NCBI GenBank assembly: GCA_002205965.3
Contig: NADL03000599.1
Coordinates: forward strand, 1,612,001 to 1,676,000
DNA: 64,000 nt
Reading direction: 5' to 3'
Source: Kappaphycus alvarezii
Lineage: Eukaryota; Rhodophyta; Florideophyceae; Gigartinales; Solieriaceae
Of this stretch, positions 20,509 through 34,019 are shown one piece after another. The stretch's first letter is position 1. Each line of letters opens with the position of its first letter. Below the pieces are notes generated by a model. That model saw nothing but the letters and a program-made list of their open reading frames with translations. It was not told the DNA's origin and made no database searches. A program made the translations under genes and the position numbers.

Positions 20509-22492
20509 GTGGAAGTTGCTCCTCAGTTTGTCGAGATGGTCCTGAGTCCAGTGCTGAGAAACCATGCCTCTCTCAATGCGTCGACAAACTCTGAACGCAA
20601 AGAAGTCAAACGAAAAGCGAGCAGAGCGGTCCGCGAATCGCCAAAAGCCGTACAACTTTGGCGTTTGCGCGAGAAAGGAAAGCTCCAAATGAGCAAACGC
20701 GGAAACTGCCACAGATACAAATGTTCCATCAAGAGTCGTCCACCAACTTTCGCATCTGGTACAGGCAAAAGACAAATTTGCAATTGGAAGAAGTACATAT
20801 AAGGATGTTTGCACCGGCCGGGTAACTGTATTAACTCAGGAACAGGAAGCAGTGGTGGTGCGTAAGCTGTTGTTGGCGGCGAAGTGGGGGGCCGCAATTG
20901 GATATAGGGGCCTTAATTACTTGATGGCTCCCATCGCAGCAGATGGCCGTGAAGGATACTCGAATGGCGTACCAAGTTCCGAAGCAATTCCGGCATTATG
21001 TGCACGTAATCGCGAGTTAACCTTCCATTCACAAGAGAGCATGGAAGCAGCCAAGGTAAAGGCCGAGAATCGAGAGCACATACAGCCTTTCCTTGATGCA
21101 ATTGCAGGCCGCGGGCGGAAAAATCCCGGCATGCTTGAAAACCCGCACCTGATATGGAGCCTTGATGAAACAGCGGTTGAAGTCATTTACGGACAAAAGA
21201 AACAATTTTTTACATTTTCCGCAACCAAGCATGCTGGATTAAAAAAAGCAGTACGGCTTATACCTCCCAAAAATACATCAAGGTGGTCGTCTGCGTTTCA
21301 GAAAGTGATATGAAATCTCCCTCTTTTCTATTGTAGCCCTCATTTAAATAGGATAAATAGCGATTGGTTTAAGCTAGTTCAAGGAGTTGGAAATGAGGCA
21401 GCGCCTCCTGGTATATGAGCAAAGTTTGGTATCCAGAACTGGTTTCCAGCAGAGAGAGCAGTGATGAAGGTGTTGGACAAGGCATCAAGGGAAATTGATC
21501 TTTTGGAGTCAGCAGTAATGCATATCGCAAAGTTAATTAAAGTGATTGTTGGGAATCAGGCGGGTTTGTTGACATTGTATAGTCATTCTTCTAGTGATGT
21601 GGTCGGATAGATATAAAAATGCACGCGGAGCAACAGCCATGGATTCATCGCCCCTACAAACAACTCCCGTATACTAAAACCATGCGACTAAATTGTTAAC
21701 AAGAAGTCCAAGGAAGTGGGGCGGATTTTGCGGGATACGTTTCGTTCGAAAGGAAAAATAGACCATCAAAAGGTGAATTTTAAACTTTCATCTGGGGTTT
21801 TCTGTTTCGAGTAAGTAAGTAGTGATGCCAATAACGAAAGCTTTCGGACAACCAGTCTCTTCCCATTCAATTCATTGTTTGATGCGCAGTTTGGAAGCTC
21901 AGTCAGTTTGAAAGAGAAGGAAAAGAAAGGTCCGAGACTCTTTCCCCCCCAGCGTTGCCTGTAGAATTCCAGCTGTGATTCAGCGCCAAAGTGACGTCTG
22001 CACGTATGAAGCAGTCCAAAAAATACTTTCTCAGAGGAGCAGACCTTCGACGGAACTGCAGAAGATCTCCCCATCAAAGGGGAACCGACAGCATCGATAA
22101 CGACGCTGATTGGCGCAAATGTAGATACACCAGGGGTGTTATTTAAGTCACCAGCTCAAGCAGAGTGTACCACTCTATCTGAAACCATTCAGCGTCTAAA
22201 AGAAGAGCAGAACAAACCAGAGCGGGAGTATGGTTTGAAGGAGGAAAACAAGAGTTTGGAATAGGAGCAGAGAATTGAGCGAAAAATTGTGGCTCAGTTT
22301 CGATGACAGGAGGCCGAAGGACAGAAGTTGGCGAAAAGGCAGGGGTTGATGGTCGAAAAAGCCAAGAAAATTCGGGAGCAAGAGCTGCGTCGAATTATTA
22401 CAATAGATGAAGCAGAACGGAAGAAATGAAGAAAGGATCGGAAAGAAAGGCGGGCAAAATTTGTGCCTCGAACGTATGTACCATGATGAGAG
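20509..22492 (+). pseudogene. pogo/Tigger-type transposase, decayed
   Basis: Plus frame 20509-20802 has a basic N-terminal part resembling a helix-turn-helix region. Frame 20852-21313 carries RNRELTFHSQESMEAAKVKA and then LIWSLDETAVEV, the N-M-D-E-T-like first catalytic motif of the pogo DDE domain. After 21313 the frame is lost. A lysine/glutamate-rich coiled-coil tail typical of pogo proteins is readable at 22196-22486 with three in-frame stops, each explained by one C-to-T change (CAG to TAG, CGA to TGA twice). Terminal repeats were not identified. Confidence 0.7.
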
Positions 22493-23049
22493 AAAGCGCT
22501 TTAAAAGATCTAGTGTGTCAGCACGAGTGAGCGCTTGAATCGTCGCTGATATCTTTGAAGTGGTTGTGAGTGGTCTAGTTGCGAACAGTGTTGCAAACGA
22601 GGGTAGAGTGCTCACCCTTGACGGGACTTCTATTGCGTATAATTGAGCCGATTTTAGCGAAAACAGGCACGCAAACTCAGGGTGTGGTCAGTGAGAAATT
22701 TCGCATCGAGTCATCAAAAATTAAAAAAATACATATCCAATCACATCGCTGTTCCACGACGCGTTTTGCAGTATAAGGTTTGTTGAAATCAAGAAGAAAC
22801 TTCCTATAATTTCCTTTGAATTTGTCTTAGGTGCGTAAAATATGGCCTTTTTAGAGGGGTTGCGACTCTTTTTAACAACAAGTTTAAAAAAAATATGGCC
22901 AATAGCATTTACTTGAGCATAAAAACGATTCCTTAAGACAGTTCTTTATTGGGAAGTTCTTTTATTAATTTCCGCAAAAAGGCTACCTGAAAGAGAGACA
23001 AAAGCATATCACAATATCCTATATTGCTAACTTTAAAGGAAAAGGTCAA
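22493..23049. other. Spacer between pogo and Tc1 relics
   Basis: No coding frame or RNA gene recognised. Composition becomes AT-rich here. Confidence 0.5.
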
Positions 23050-24040
23050 ACCATTAGTACTCAGTCTTGTTAATTCTCCTTTCCAAGACTTGCTTTATGA
23101 GCTTTGACATGCGCTCAGGCAACCTGCTGAGGTATTCAGAGACAAGTTTTGTCCCATTCTTCCAAAATAGTTCGGCGGTCCCTAACAACCAAAACTGGCT
23201 CTTGTTAGAGAACACCTTCTTCGCAAGCGTACCATCACGTCTCCAATGGGGTTTAGATCCAGAATCTTCGCCGGCCGCATCATAAAATTGATATTCTTTT
23301 CAATAAACCAGTATCCTGTGAACTTTGCTGGATATATAGATGCGTTTTCCTGCTGAAAGTCCCCCAACTGGGTATATGCGCATCCTTCGTGAAGGGAAGA
23401 AGATAGTCTTGAAACGCCTTGACATAATTATCCGCGTAGTCCCAGCCACATAGAATTACCAAAAAAATTTTACTCGCCGCTAGAAATGCATCCTGAACCA
23501 TGGCAGAGCCCCCACTCATTTGCCACTTCGCCAATACCGTCTTCTTACCACGCGAATCGTGTCAGTAGGACTGAAATACATCCCGTCCGTCCATATTTGG
23601 CCTTTTCTCGTCTAAAAAGATAAAAAGAAAACCTGTAACCAGCCCTGAGTCCTATGAAGTGCATTGTCTACTTCTCACTCAACTCTGTTTTTCTGGTGGT
23701 ATGCAGTGAATGGGGGATACAATTTAGCCTCTAAAAACGACATAATGGAAGAGCGGGAAAGAAAAAGAGGGGTTGCGCGCTTCGAAACGGAAGGGGGGAG
23801 GTTTCATGAATGTAGCCAGCAGCTTCCCTAAGAATCAGACGCTTGGTTGCTGGCGTCACTTTGGGCCTCACAGGCTAGTATTTTTCTCATAGTTGTTTGT
23901 GTCTTTTAAAAAGACCGCAAAACTTTTCGAGGCCTTTTCAGCCTGCTCTCAATTTCTGGTATCGACCATTTGGTCTTTGAAAGTGATGAGATGCTGGCGT
24001 TTTCAGTTTCGTTGAGTTTGCGGCCTCTACCCAGGATTAG
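23050..24040 (-). pseudogene. Tc1/mariner transposase, near full-length relic (copy 1)
   Basis: On the minus strand: GRGRKLNETENASISSL (HTH start) near 24030, FLDEKRPNMDG near 23610 (first Asp), then a TGA where Tc1 proteins have Trp (FQSY-stop-HD), KTVLAKWQMSGGSAMVQDAF, a frameshift, GDFQQENASIYPAKF near 23345, DLNPIGDV and a C-terminal WKNGTKLVSEYL...LPERMSKLI. The second catalytic residue, normally the Asp of QQDNA, is Glu. Frameshift and stop make it inactive. Confidence 0.82.
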
Positions 24041-27000
24041 TTGAATAAAATTTGCACGGAGTCTTGTGGAGCCCGAATCATGAGCATGAGGGACACAGAG
24101 GACTACAATTTTGTTTAGATTTGTCGCAATCCTTTGGTTTGCATCAATTTCGCTTATTTATGTCACCCTTCGAAATAGCTTTTCTTTAATAAATTAAAAG
24201 GTATAGTTTCATAATAAATGTAGCTTCACATGGCTCGTTTAAAATTGGTCAGTTTTTGCTTTTAAATTGGAAAATTTTTAACAATAATATTGCCTCAGTT
24301 GTGGGTTGGGATAATTCTTGTCGAAAACTGAAATTGGAAATAGTTTCTTTTGCTAGGCAACAGACGTGATGGGCTGACGTGTAATAATGTTCATAAAATG
24401 AAATGCTGGACTAACGTGATGGGTTTATATGAAATGATGGTCGAGAACGGTATGGTGTAAACAGTAACCTAAGCTGGGGCCTAAGGGGAGGTGGAGGTCA
24501 GGAGGGAATCCCTGTAGAAGGAGTAGCAGGGTTGGGATACATGGATACGGACTTTTGTGAGTGCTAGATCTTCGAGTAACGCCCGGATAAGTGGATTTTG
24601 GCCGCTGTGATTGGACGTGCGGGGGGATGAGTGAGCAAGGTGCACGCGGGGGTACGTGGAGATTTGCATTGTTTATTCTTGTTGCAGATCTCTAGAGGAG
24701 ATGGGGAGAGGTATTGATAGCAGAATTGACTGTGGATAGAGCTTTGCGCACAAAAATGTAATTCGCTGGTTGAGTCATTGGATCCGGGTAGGACAGGTGT
24801 TCACGATACAAATGATACACTCAGTTGAATGGAGATTCCGGTCACGGGATAACCGCCGTAGCAATAATGTAATGATCGCGATGTTTTGCGTGGAAAAAGA
24901 GAATAGAGACGCAATGTTTGTGTTGGATTTAAACCGGGACATGGAATGAATAAACTGTGGCGCGAATTGATCCACAAAACTGACCGTCAAGTCCCAATCG
25001 CTGGACAAAGGACCGCAGGCGTAGGATAGGAGACAGAAATGAAGAGGAGCTAGCTCAGCACAACTAAAAAGCATATCTGGTCAGCAAAAAAGGAATTTTT
25101 CGGTCTGTGTCGCAAAGTTAGACCAAAATTGAGCTTCTGGTGCGTACAGCTGTAATCTTAATCTAGCTAAAAAGATTGCTAATTTTGGTTAGATCCTACA
25201 AACCTCGCGGATAGTACTTATTTTAAAGGCTGTTCGCCGGACTACTATCGAGAAGAGGAAAACTTTATCAGTAAGGAATAGTAACAGCGCCGAATACAGT
25301 CAGTATGTTTTTCTAAGCTAGTGTTAACTCCGTTAGCGCCTTGAGATTACAGCTCAAGAGTAAGCAACCTTCCTGACCCTCCGGAAACCCTTTGCTTCAA
25401 CGACTAAAACTATTGATCGTACAATAGTTCGCCGCGCTGTGTAAGAGGTAGTTTTTACAACCATACGGATAAATTCCTGGGTTTTTAGATAATTAAGTCC
25501 GCTTTTCAAAGACGCGGACCAAGATGGACTGACTAGACCGAAAAGATTCTAAATAAATTACGTGAACTTGAAATGACAAATGCGTAAAACATCTTCATTG
25601 TAATGAGATGTAATCATTAAAAAACTTGCTTGTGAGGAGATTTTATCATGTTTACTTCGTAATCAGTCGTTCAACTATCAGTTTTTCTGTGACTGATATT
25701 GAGTCTTGACGACCACACTTCACGTCAGTCAATTAAACAGATATTGAGTCTACGGAATCTTATCGCTGCGGATCATTACCAAGACCAGTACCGTGCACCG
25801 ATGCTCTGAGCGCCCTCAGAAATTACCATATCGCCGACAGATACAGTTCCCCCAGGCAGGCTACACTTGCATCCCTACACGCTTACCAAATCAACCCGGT
25901 CATCCTGTTGGATTATTAGTACTAATATTCTCCCCCGAAAACCACCAAAGGAATCTTCTTACAAGCTGCTCTCTCCGTGAACGAACTCCTCCCCCACTGC
26001 ACAAGACAGCAACAGAGGGCTGGAGGATGGGGTTGAAGTAGAAGATGGATGGCAGTGGAGAGCCAAAGGCGTCAATTACATCGGATTACAGCGTTGAAAG
26101 CGTCATTTTAACTCTATGAAGATGAAATGTCCGATATGATTGTGGAATGAGATGCAGTTGCAGAGAAGGGTATCCCACGGGCTTATTTTTAGGAGAACCA
26201 GCTTCCTGACGGAGAGTAAATGGGTGACGCACATCACGTGATGTGAAAGTCGTGCCACAAAGAGTTCGATAGGTACGACATAGACTACCGGAAGGTAAAA
26301 GATGAAATTGTGACGTTTTTATAGCAGGTTTATTTGGGCGTTATACAGATGCCTTGAAAGTGGTTAACAGTGTTGCAAGTGCGGGAAATTCTTCGTGATT
26401 TACTGATTAGCGGCACTGATTGGATAGAAGAATACCTACTGAATTGTCTCAGATAGTTTGGTCGAAATTAGTTCGGTATTACAGGTATATATGGTTGTAA
26501 TCCTGCTTTGAATGTCTTGAAAACTGCTCAAATAATGCCTTCATGCAATATAACAAAATTCGTTCGGCTCTTATCAGTTCGCAGAGAAGTGAGAGCAGTT
26601 ACGTAGTGATTCCCCGTTGCATCTAAGGGCAAAATGACTCCTGTTTCAATTTTTCCAGTACGTACAGGTGTTATTTTGACCAGCCTGCGCCGTTATTGGA
26701 CTGTCCCCCGCTCCACTTGGAGTGCAAGTTTGCATTACCGGGATAGTGAAATTTTTTTTTGAAAATTCTTTACAAAAAGTTTAGGTATGGTACGCTACTC
26801 GCCAAAATTATGAGACACATAAAAAGCAATAGTGAATTTAATTACGCTTACAGGTACATATATTTTCAAACCCATTAAAGACGCTTTCGATCTGATCAAA
26901 TGTTATTAAAAAATAGAAATAAGACGTGAAAGTTTTGTAAAACGGATTTAATACCATATAAAATATAAGAAAACTTTATATAAAGAGCAGTAGACGAGCA

Positions 27001-27059
27001 GATTAAATTACAATGCTTCGTTTCGGAGCCCTAGGAAGAAAGGAAAGCGATGCGGTGGA
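24041..27059. other. Region with no supported gene
   Basis: Minus frames 24481-24669 and 24775-25074 and plus frame 25793-26041 are isolated, short and unrecognised. A GC-richer patch near 26690-26740 might be a transposon remnant. Composition falls to strongly AT-rich from about 26 kb. Confidence 0.45.
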
Positions 27060-27625
27060 GCTGCATGCGATCAAAGAGCGCATATAAAATGATTCTCGAG
27101 CTTGTACCACTCTTTTAAAACACTACATTCACCTAGTCAACTTTCCGAAACTGGAGATCGTTGCAGTGAACATTGAGTGCCGGAAGCGATCAAAGAGTCC
27201 CCATAGGGTTCATGTCTGGTGATAAGCTATACTATTCCAGTAGATCAATATGTCAGATTGTAAAACAGCTTCCAGAAAATTATGAAACATGTACACGGCA
27301 GTTATCGTGCTGAAGCTTACAAGATCACACTTATATTATTGCTTCTCAGCCTACTAAATGATCATCAAAATTCCTAAAATACGTGTGAGTGTCTTGATTG
27401 ACATTAATATATGACTAGAAGAACTTTTCCAAAGTAGAAACGCAGATAAAAATGATTGTTTCACAAGCTCCTTCTTGAGTCCTTAAAAACGGTGGCTTCT
27501 CATTCTCGGTTTCATGCCAATTCAAAGCGTGACCATGGGTTTCATCGAGAGTAAAAGTTTCTTCATCCGAGAAAATTTCCGCTGCGCCTTTAAATACAAC
27601 TACATGTAGCATGTATCGCATTCCA
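27060..27625 (-). pseudogene. Tc1/mariner (Tc3-like) transposase relic (copy 2)
   Basis: Minus frame 27415-27621 reads IFSDEETFTLDETHGHALNW, then EKPPFLRTQEG, the first-Asp block of Tc3-like transposases. Further along the strand QHDN (second Asp) and LSPDMNPMGTL (third block, near 27210-27240) follow with stops, one being TAG in place of TGG. A C-terminal EWYKLENHF piece lies near 27090. It belongs to a different subgroup from copy 1. Confidence 0.75.
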
Positions 27626-28989
27626 TTCTACGCGATTTTTTCTGTGATTTGGTGTGGGAGAGAAAGTTCGCGTCATCCTCTTTTAGACAAATTTTACCTC
27701 TTATTTCAATGGGCCGTAGATAATTCATGTTGATACATGTAATGAAAGATCAATTTTAAGTGCAATTGCTTCTATTTAAAGATAATTGAGCTTCGAGAAT
27801 GATATTTTTCTTATGATTTTATTCACTTTCTGAGATAAAACTCTTTTTCTCTTTGAATTTTTACTATTTGGATCCCTCAAATAATTTTTTTCTACCTTTT
27901 AAGATCTTGTAATAATTTTTGAAAGCTTCCTGTGGATTTTATTTCGGGACACAGGGCTAAGACCACCCCAATCTTTTGTTCGGATAGAGCTGTACCAGAA
28001 AAAATTACGCCTATAATATGACCTCCAGATGGCCTGGGTATTGGTTAGAGGCCTTGAAAGGTACTTACTGGTTTTTTCTTGTATTTGAATAGGGCTTATG
28101 GTGGAGGAATGAGATTAATTCGTAGCGGTCTTAAAGTTTCGATCTAAATTGGAATAAATTTCTTATGGATTTCAAAAAAAGTTGGATGTAAAATAAGTTC
28201 ATGTTTGTATAGTTCTGATGAGTTTTTCCATAACTTTCAGAAAAGTATCACTTCGTTGCATTTTGTATTGAGAATAATTTTGAGTGACTAGTCCTATAAT
28301 TTTGACTCAGATTATAGGTGCAACATGCTAACATATTGAAAAAACTACTGAAATAAACCTAAAGGTATTAGGTTTGATTAGGGAGGATAAAATATGCGCG
28401 GTGTGGGGCTCCAGATATAGTGGACACCGCTCATGTCGACCAAACGGCATGAATATATTTGAAATTTGGTGGAATATTTGTAAAACCTAAGACGTAAATA
28501 CATAATGTACTTGGCCAATCACATAATTGTGCACCCTCCAGCAAAAAAACTAAGAACTAGGGATATCAAAAAGTCAAAAGTAGGGGTTCAATTCTATAGA
28601 GGCCTCTTTTAGGTTTCTCTTTTTGGAAGTAAGAATCTTTGGTAGGATTTCGGAAAATTTAGTACTCTATATAAACCATATCGTCGGTCAGACCTTGTGC
28701 CATTCCTCTGAACTATACACAAAGCACAATTTCTCTTCTCTTTTATATCTCTATTGGCTAGTGACTTCCACAATTCTGGTTCTTGTTGTTTAGTATCTCG
28801 ATTGGTGAAGGGCCTTATGCCCCTCCTAAAACCGCCAATAAAAGTAAGTGCAAACGTTCTATGAAAACGTAGTGAGTTGAAACTGTCAAATCTATAGCTA
28901 CCATCTCAAGTTGAAGGAGTCTGCGAACGGCATTCATCATCGATTACTAACAACCGCGTGCGTGACTCAGTGTCTAAAACTTGGAAAAT
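27626..28989. other. AT-rich spacer without a gene
   Basis: No frame longer than about 60 codons with a recognisable product; nothing seen. Confidence 0.5.
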
Positions 28990-29005
28990 GACAGCGGTAA
29001 TGAAG

Positions 29006-29405
29006 TGGTCATAGAGAAATAAACACGGCGCACGGAAAAGTGTTTGTTCGGGGAAGAAGACGAAAAAGACCAACCACACCCCTCCGGCCTCATCGACGAC
29101 GAAAAACTCACAGCCAATAAACCAGTGCCAGGCATCTCCTCTCTCCCACCTACACACGTCGTTTCTAGGGAACCTGCACTGGCTGTAGCCTCGTGCCGAC
29201 TGAAATTTTTTTTCACGTGTTCATATAACTTTTTCTTGGTCGTCAATAAGGTTCACGACAGGTGTGGGTGGGCAAGAAGAAATACTTGACACTCGTTTGG
29301 CGTCTGTGAGTGCTTCGTCGTCGATGAGGCCGGAGGGATGCGGTTGGTCTTGTTCTTCTTCTTCCTTCAGGACCAACCACTCTTCACTACGCCGGTTGTA
29401 TTCCT
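29006..29405. repeat. Inverted coding duplication with ~100-base spacer
   Basis: Arm A, read on the minus strand at about 29006-29159, and arm B, read on the plus strand at about 29258-29405, encode the same peptide series: VGGREE/VGGQEE, SSSMRPEGCGWS, SSSS, RRVYFS/RRLYSS. At the DNA level the core (GTCGTCGATGAGGCCGGAGG) is identical in both. The spacer is about 98 bases. No known family was recognised; both arms run into frames without other support. Confidence 0.7.
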
Positions 29406-29420
29406 CTATTTTCTCTTACC

Positions 29421-32400
29421 CATTCCTTTCATGTTTTGCAGATGATTTCGTTACAGAACCACAAAAGAATCGTTCAGAAGTAAACCCTTCCCTTCTCCCC
29501 ATCCATCTCATTCTCAGCCATGAAAACTTAGGATAATGGGAGAATTAGCCTCTAACCAGCTGCTTCGCCGTTCCTACGAAAAATAAGACCACACGAACAA
29601 AGCACCTGTCAAGGAAGAGAGCTGCAACCTGCGAATGAGATACTTCTAGCGCACTTAGTAGTTGCATGAAAACCTCAGCGGTAACCCACAAGGTACAGAA
29701 ATTTAAGCCTGAGTACCCGAGCAACTATGTCGTCTGCGTGTGAGAAGTAATTATATCTATATTTTCTTGACAAATTGATCGACGATTTCATCTACTACCA
29801 TGTTTTGGGTAAATAGTAATTTGTGGATACATAAAAAAACAGTGGAAAAAAGTGAAAACAGTTGAAGTTACTCTTGAAAATTTTCCTTATTTGATCTACT
29901 TCATAGTAGTAATGAGGCATTTGAATCATTATATCAAGTCTTTTAATAGCTATTCTAAAATACTTCAATTTTGCAAGCTTGGTGCATTCAAATTATTGCA
30001 TTAAAATTTCATCAGTCTCTACGAATATCATTTGTGTGCATACCATGTTATTTGCACATATTGTATTGAATGAATATCCTAATCTGTATAGTTGATCGAA
30101 AAGGCCACACTGACTTTTCCTCGTTCATTAAATAAAAAAATTCTATGGACTGAGAACTAGTTGAAATAGGTTCCAGAATGTAAAAGAGATCAACTTTTAC
30201 ATGTGAGAAGCACGCTGATGAATTGCTAAAAAATAGTAGGTATTAGAATTAAATACTTTGACTGCGTTGATTATGTACCCTTATTAAAAAGAAATTTTTA
30301 CTTTTGACTAAAAGGATAAAAAATACTGGTAGCGTATCATGCAAATATTGAGAAAATGGCTTGCTCGGAGAACAATTCAATTTAATAGTCGGTCGCAATA
30401 ATGTTTTTTAATTTCAATATGTACCATTGATATGCGTTATTGTCCATAAACGATAGCTGATTATGATCTTTAGGCAATAAATAACTTGTGGTATGTTCAC
30501 CTGAAGAATTTATAGTTCGACATTAAAGTATCTCTAGAAAGTGTTTTGATTTCCCATTACGTTAAGTAGGTGATTGAGTTCCTCCTCAATAAATTTCAGA
30601 CCCTGTAGGTATCACTCGGAGAAGATCTTTCAACTCTTTAATGTCCCTATTTTGCATCTCAATTCAAGTATCTGACATTTTTTTGCCCAAGAAAATACAG
30701 AAAAAATACATCTATAGATTGGTCTCCTCCTGATTTGAAGAGTAAAAGCTCATGTTGTACCAATCAGAATAGCCAATGGACTGAAACGGAAACCATACGG
30801 TATTCTAGGGGCGATACAATTGAAAATCATTCTTAAATTGTGTAATATGGAGTGCCGCTGGATCAGTTTTGCCTTAAAGACCAGAGTAAGGAAGTATCTC
30901 AATTCATAGTGGGAAAATATGAGTAACAAATATGAGGGAATATTTAGAATATGCCATTGAAGTGGTAAAAATAGCAAAAAGAAGATCTAAAGAGGAAAAA
31001 TAATCCCATTTTCTAAGGTTTATGAAGATTGGAGATAAAAATGAAGCGTCAAAAGAGGTGATTGAAAGATCCCTGAGAGTACTGCGCTTAAAGCACCAGC
31101 GGAATCGAATAGCTCTTTTTTATGGATTGAATGATTCCGTAGGGGACAGTAAAAATCCTTTCGGTAGCATATAAAGTACCCTACAGGTGAGAAAAAGATC
31201 CGCCAAAGCTCAGGGACAATTTCATCATTGTGAAACGAAGCGCAAACTGGTATGCAAAAAGGGGAATTGAAATACAACTAGTCTTTGCCGGTGATCAGAA
31301 TCGATGGGACGAACTTTGACCAAGGCGGATAATGAGAATATAACCAAGAATGCAATAGATGAAATGAGGAATAAGCAAGAAGCAAATTGAAGGAGAAATT
31401 TACACTAATAAATATTTTGCTACTCTTTAATTCTGGGGCTAAAAGCAACCAATCAATAATTGTTATCTGGAATGCCATACATCAGACATAAGCGGCGGTG
31501 GCTAGCAAAAATAAAGATGATTCTGAGTAAAAGCCTTTTTAAGTTGAAATAAACATTTAAACGATAGTGAAGGCAGATGAAAAGCCCATAAAACGTCATT
31601 TTTGCAGACTAGAAGAGTAAACAAGACTTAAAATTCTATTGAAATGAAAATATGTTGTAAGAAGACAACAAATTGCATTACCAGTGGATCAAAATTATCT
31701 CCCATGGACCCTAAGAGGCAATACACTACACTTATACCTTCCTAGCACCGATAAAAGCGCCTAATTTAATCATTATTTTCATATTTCCCTCACTTAACCA
31801 GGAAGAAAGTTAATAAAAAATAAATAAATACTAAAAAATTGAACTTGTGCACCGTGGTAAGCCGAAACAAAAATATTTCGTGGTATCCCCTGGATAGGAT
31901 TTTTCATTGGATTTTTAAGAGCACGATTTTGTGTAAATCAGTCTCAAAGATCAGAAAGTTTCAAGTTGAATTAATTTTGGAGTATTCAATAATCTGGAGC
32001 TCAAGTAATACCCAGAATTCCTAGGGAAAAGTATATCTGATGTGATATTTCCGATCAACCCCATTGAATGTCTCCGCTGAGTTTTACGACGAAAAATCAA
32101 TACATTTATTTTACAAATTGGGGGAGTAAAAACATATTTTTACTGCGCAAAATATTTTCCGAGTTTAAGATACTATTCAAATAAAATTTCATCTATTTGC
32201 TTTGTCTGTAATTTATTATTAATTTGATACATGTAAGAGATATCTGCTCTTATGGCATTGTGGAGCTATAATTTAAGAAATAGCACCTAATATCATTCCA
32301 AAAGCTACAATTTTTCGGTTTTGAGTGTAATTGATTTGGACATCAAAGTTTACTATAGATTATAGTCCATTACGTTAGTCTGATTTGGAATAGAAAGTGA

Positions 32401-34019
32401 TTAGAGCCATCCCTTTTTCTCACCATAGAAAAATTTGGATTCAAGTGTGGATATAGAGTTATTCAGAAAATTTGTATTCCATCCAATTTCCTCTGCCAGC
32501 TGAAATGCATTATTTCCCTTTTTTCTCGAAATTTAGACGAAATGATCACTATTGATAACTCAAAAGTATAATTCTGTAATTATCTAAAGACATATTTCGG
32601 GTCCAAAGGACTTTTTATTTCGTTCTTATCAGAATAATCTGAATTTTCCTGAACAAAAAAGTTAATTTTCAAAACTTTTCCCACTTTTTACTTGAATGCT
32701 TATAAGGTCAAAATAACTCAAAATTCCGGAGGAATGGAGGTTCCTATAAAACGTTCTCCGCCCTCCTTATTCCCCAACGCTAAGATTGAGAGAAGTATCC
32801 TATAGGAAACATAGTGGCCCACCAAAAGCCTTTCGATGAGATGCCGCAAAGGTATTACTTTAAGTTCTTATTGATAATCTAACAAGAACGTTTACAACAT
32901 TTAGCTGCAATTTGATGATATTATTTCAACTCCAGGATGCATAGGATTATTTAAGCGGTTTCTAGAGTTAATATTTATCCCCAAAAAAATCGAACTGCAG
33001 CTAATGCAGATCCTAAAGCTCCTCCAGCTGCTTCATACACTATTTTTGGCATGAATGACAACATAAGCTCTTTGAACATATTCGAAAAGATATATGCATG
33101 ATGTGAATGGATGTGAATATTTTTATTATCTTCATGACTTGTAATTGGAAAATTACTTTAAATACTGAAATATTCTGTCCACGATTCAATCCTGACTGTA
33201 ACTAAAGAAGACATGAGAGATAATTAAGCATCAATTACAATATTCGAGAAAAACTAGACCTGTACCACTTTTTTAAATTGAGAAATATACTTGAAATGTA
33301 GAATAGTCGTCCACTTCAAGCATAATTTTTCTTTCAACTAAATAAAACAGCATAAACAAGCCAATAATTGTACAAAAAGGACATGAACGGTATTGCTTAA
33401 CGTAACATTCCATAAAGTACAGATTAAAACATAAAGCTCTTTAAAAAGAAAGACAGAGGAATATTCCGTAAAACATTTTTTTAAAACGCCTTTTGCGGGG
33501 AACTAATATTTCTTGGGTAATTTCTCGTAAGTAGAACTACGTACAATGCTTCAAATATCTATCATATTGTCTTTACAGTCCATTAAAAAGCATCTTCGTT
33601 GCTTATATTCACTTTTGAGAAGATTTAGTGTCCAAAATGACAATTCAGACGGACCTACTTCAGTAAAAAGGGACTAAAGCCTTTACCAATCGCAAAATAC
33701 CAATAAACTGCCCATAATCTGAAGATTTGTTTTCGAAAAAGAGAATCGAAATTTAGCAGAATATAATTATGCTAAATTTTTCAGAAACTCGAAAAATATT
33801 CCATATTGAGTTCATCTTGGGCATTGATTTCGTTCAAATTGAACGCAAAATTTTTCATATCTGAGATGAGTCATTCTCTCAACGGATTATGCCGGAGCGC
33901 AATCAATATTGGACATAAATTAAACCATAATACTGGACTCGTAAGTTTTCCAAACAGCAGCTAGTCTCTCAGAAAGGACATTCTGATACCGTAGTACGGG
34001 AGTAACCACGCTCCCTACA
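29421..34019. other. AT-rich block 1, gene-free
   Basis: Strongly AT-rich, dense in stops. Three adjacent minus frames at 30750-31478 (75, 85 and 66 codons) are hydrophobic and could be one decayed gene, but no domain was recognised. Nothing else is supported. Confidence 0.55.

Noticed and set aside
28575..28600. GGGGTTCAATTC, another B-box-like word
   Set aside because: The preceding 70 bases do not fold into a tRNA cloverleaf.
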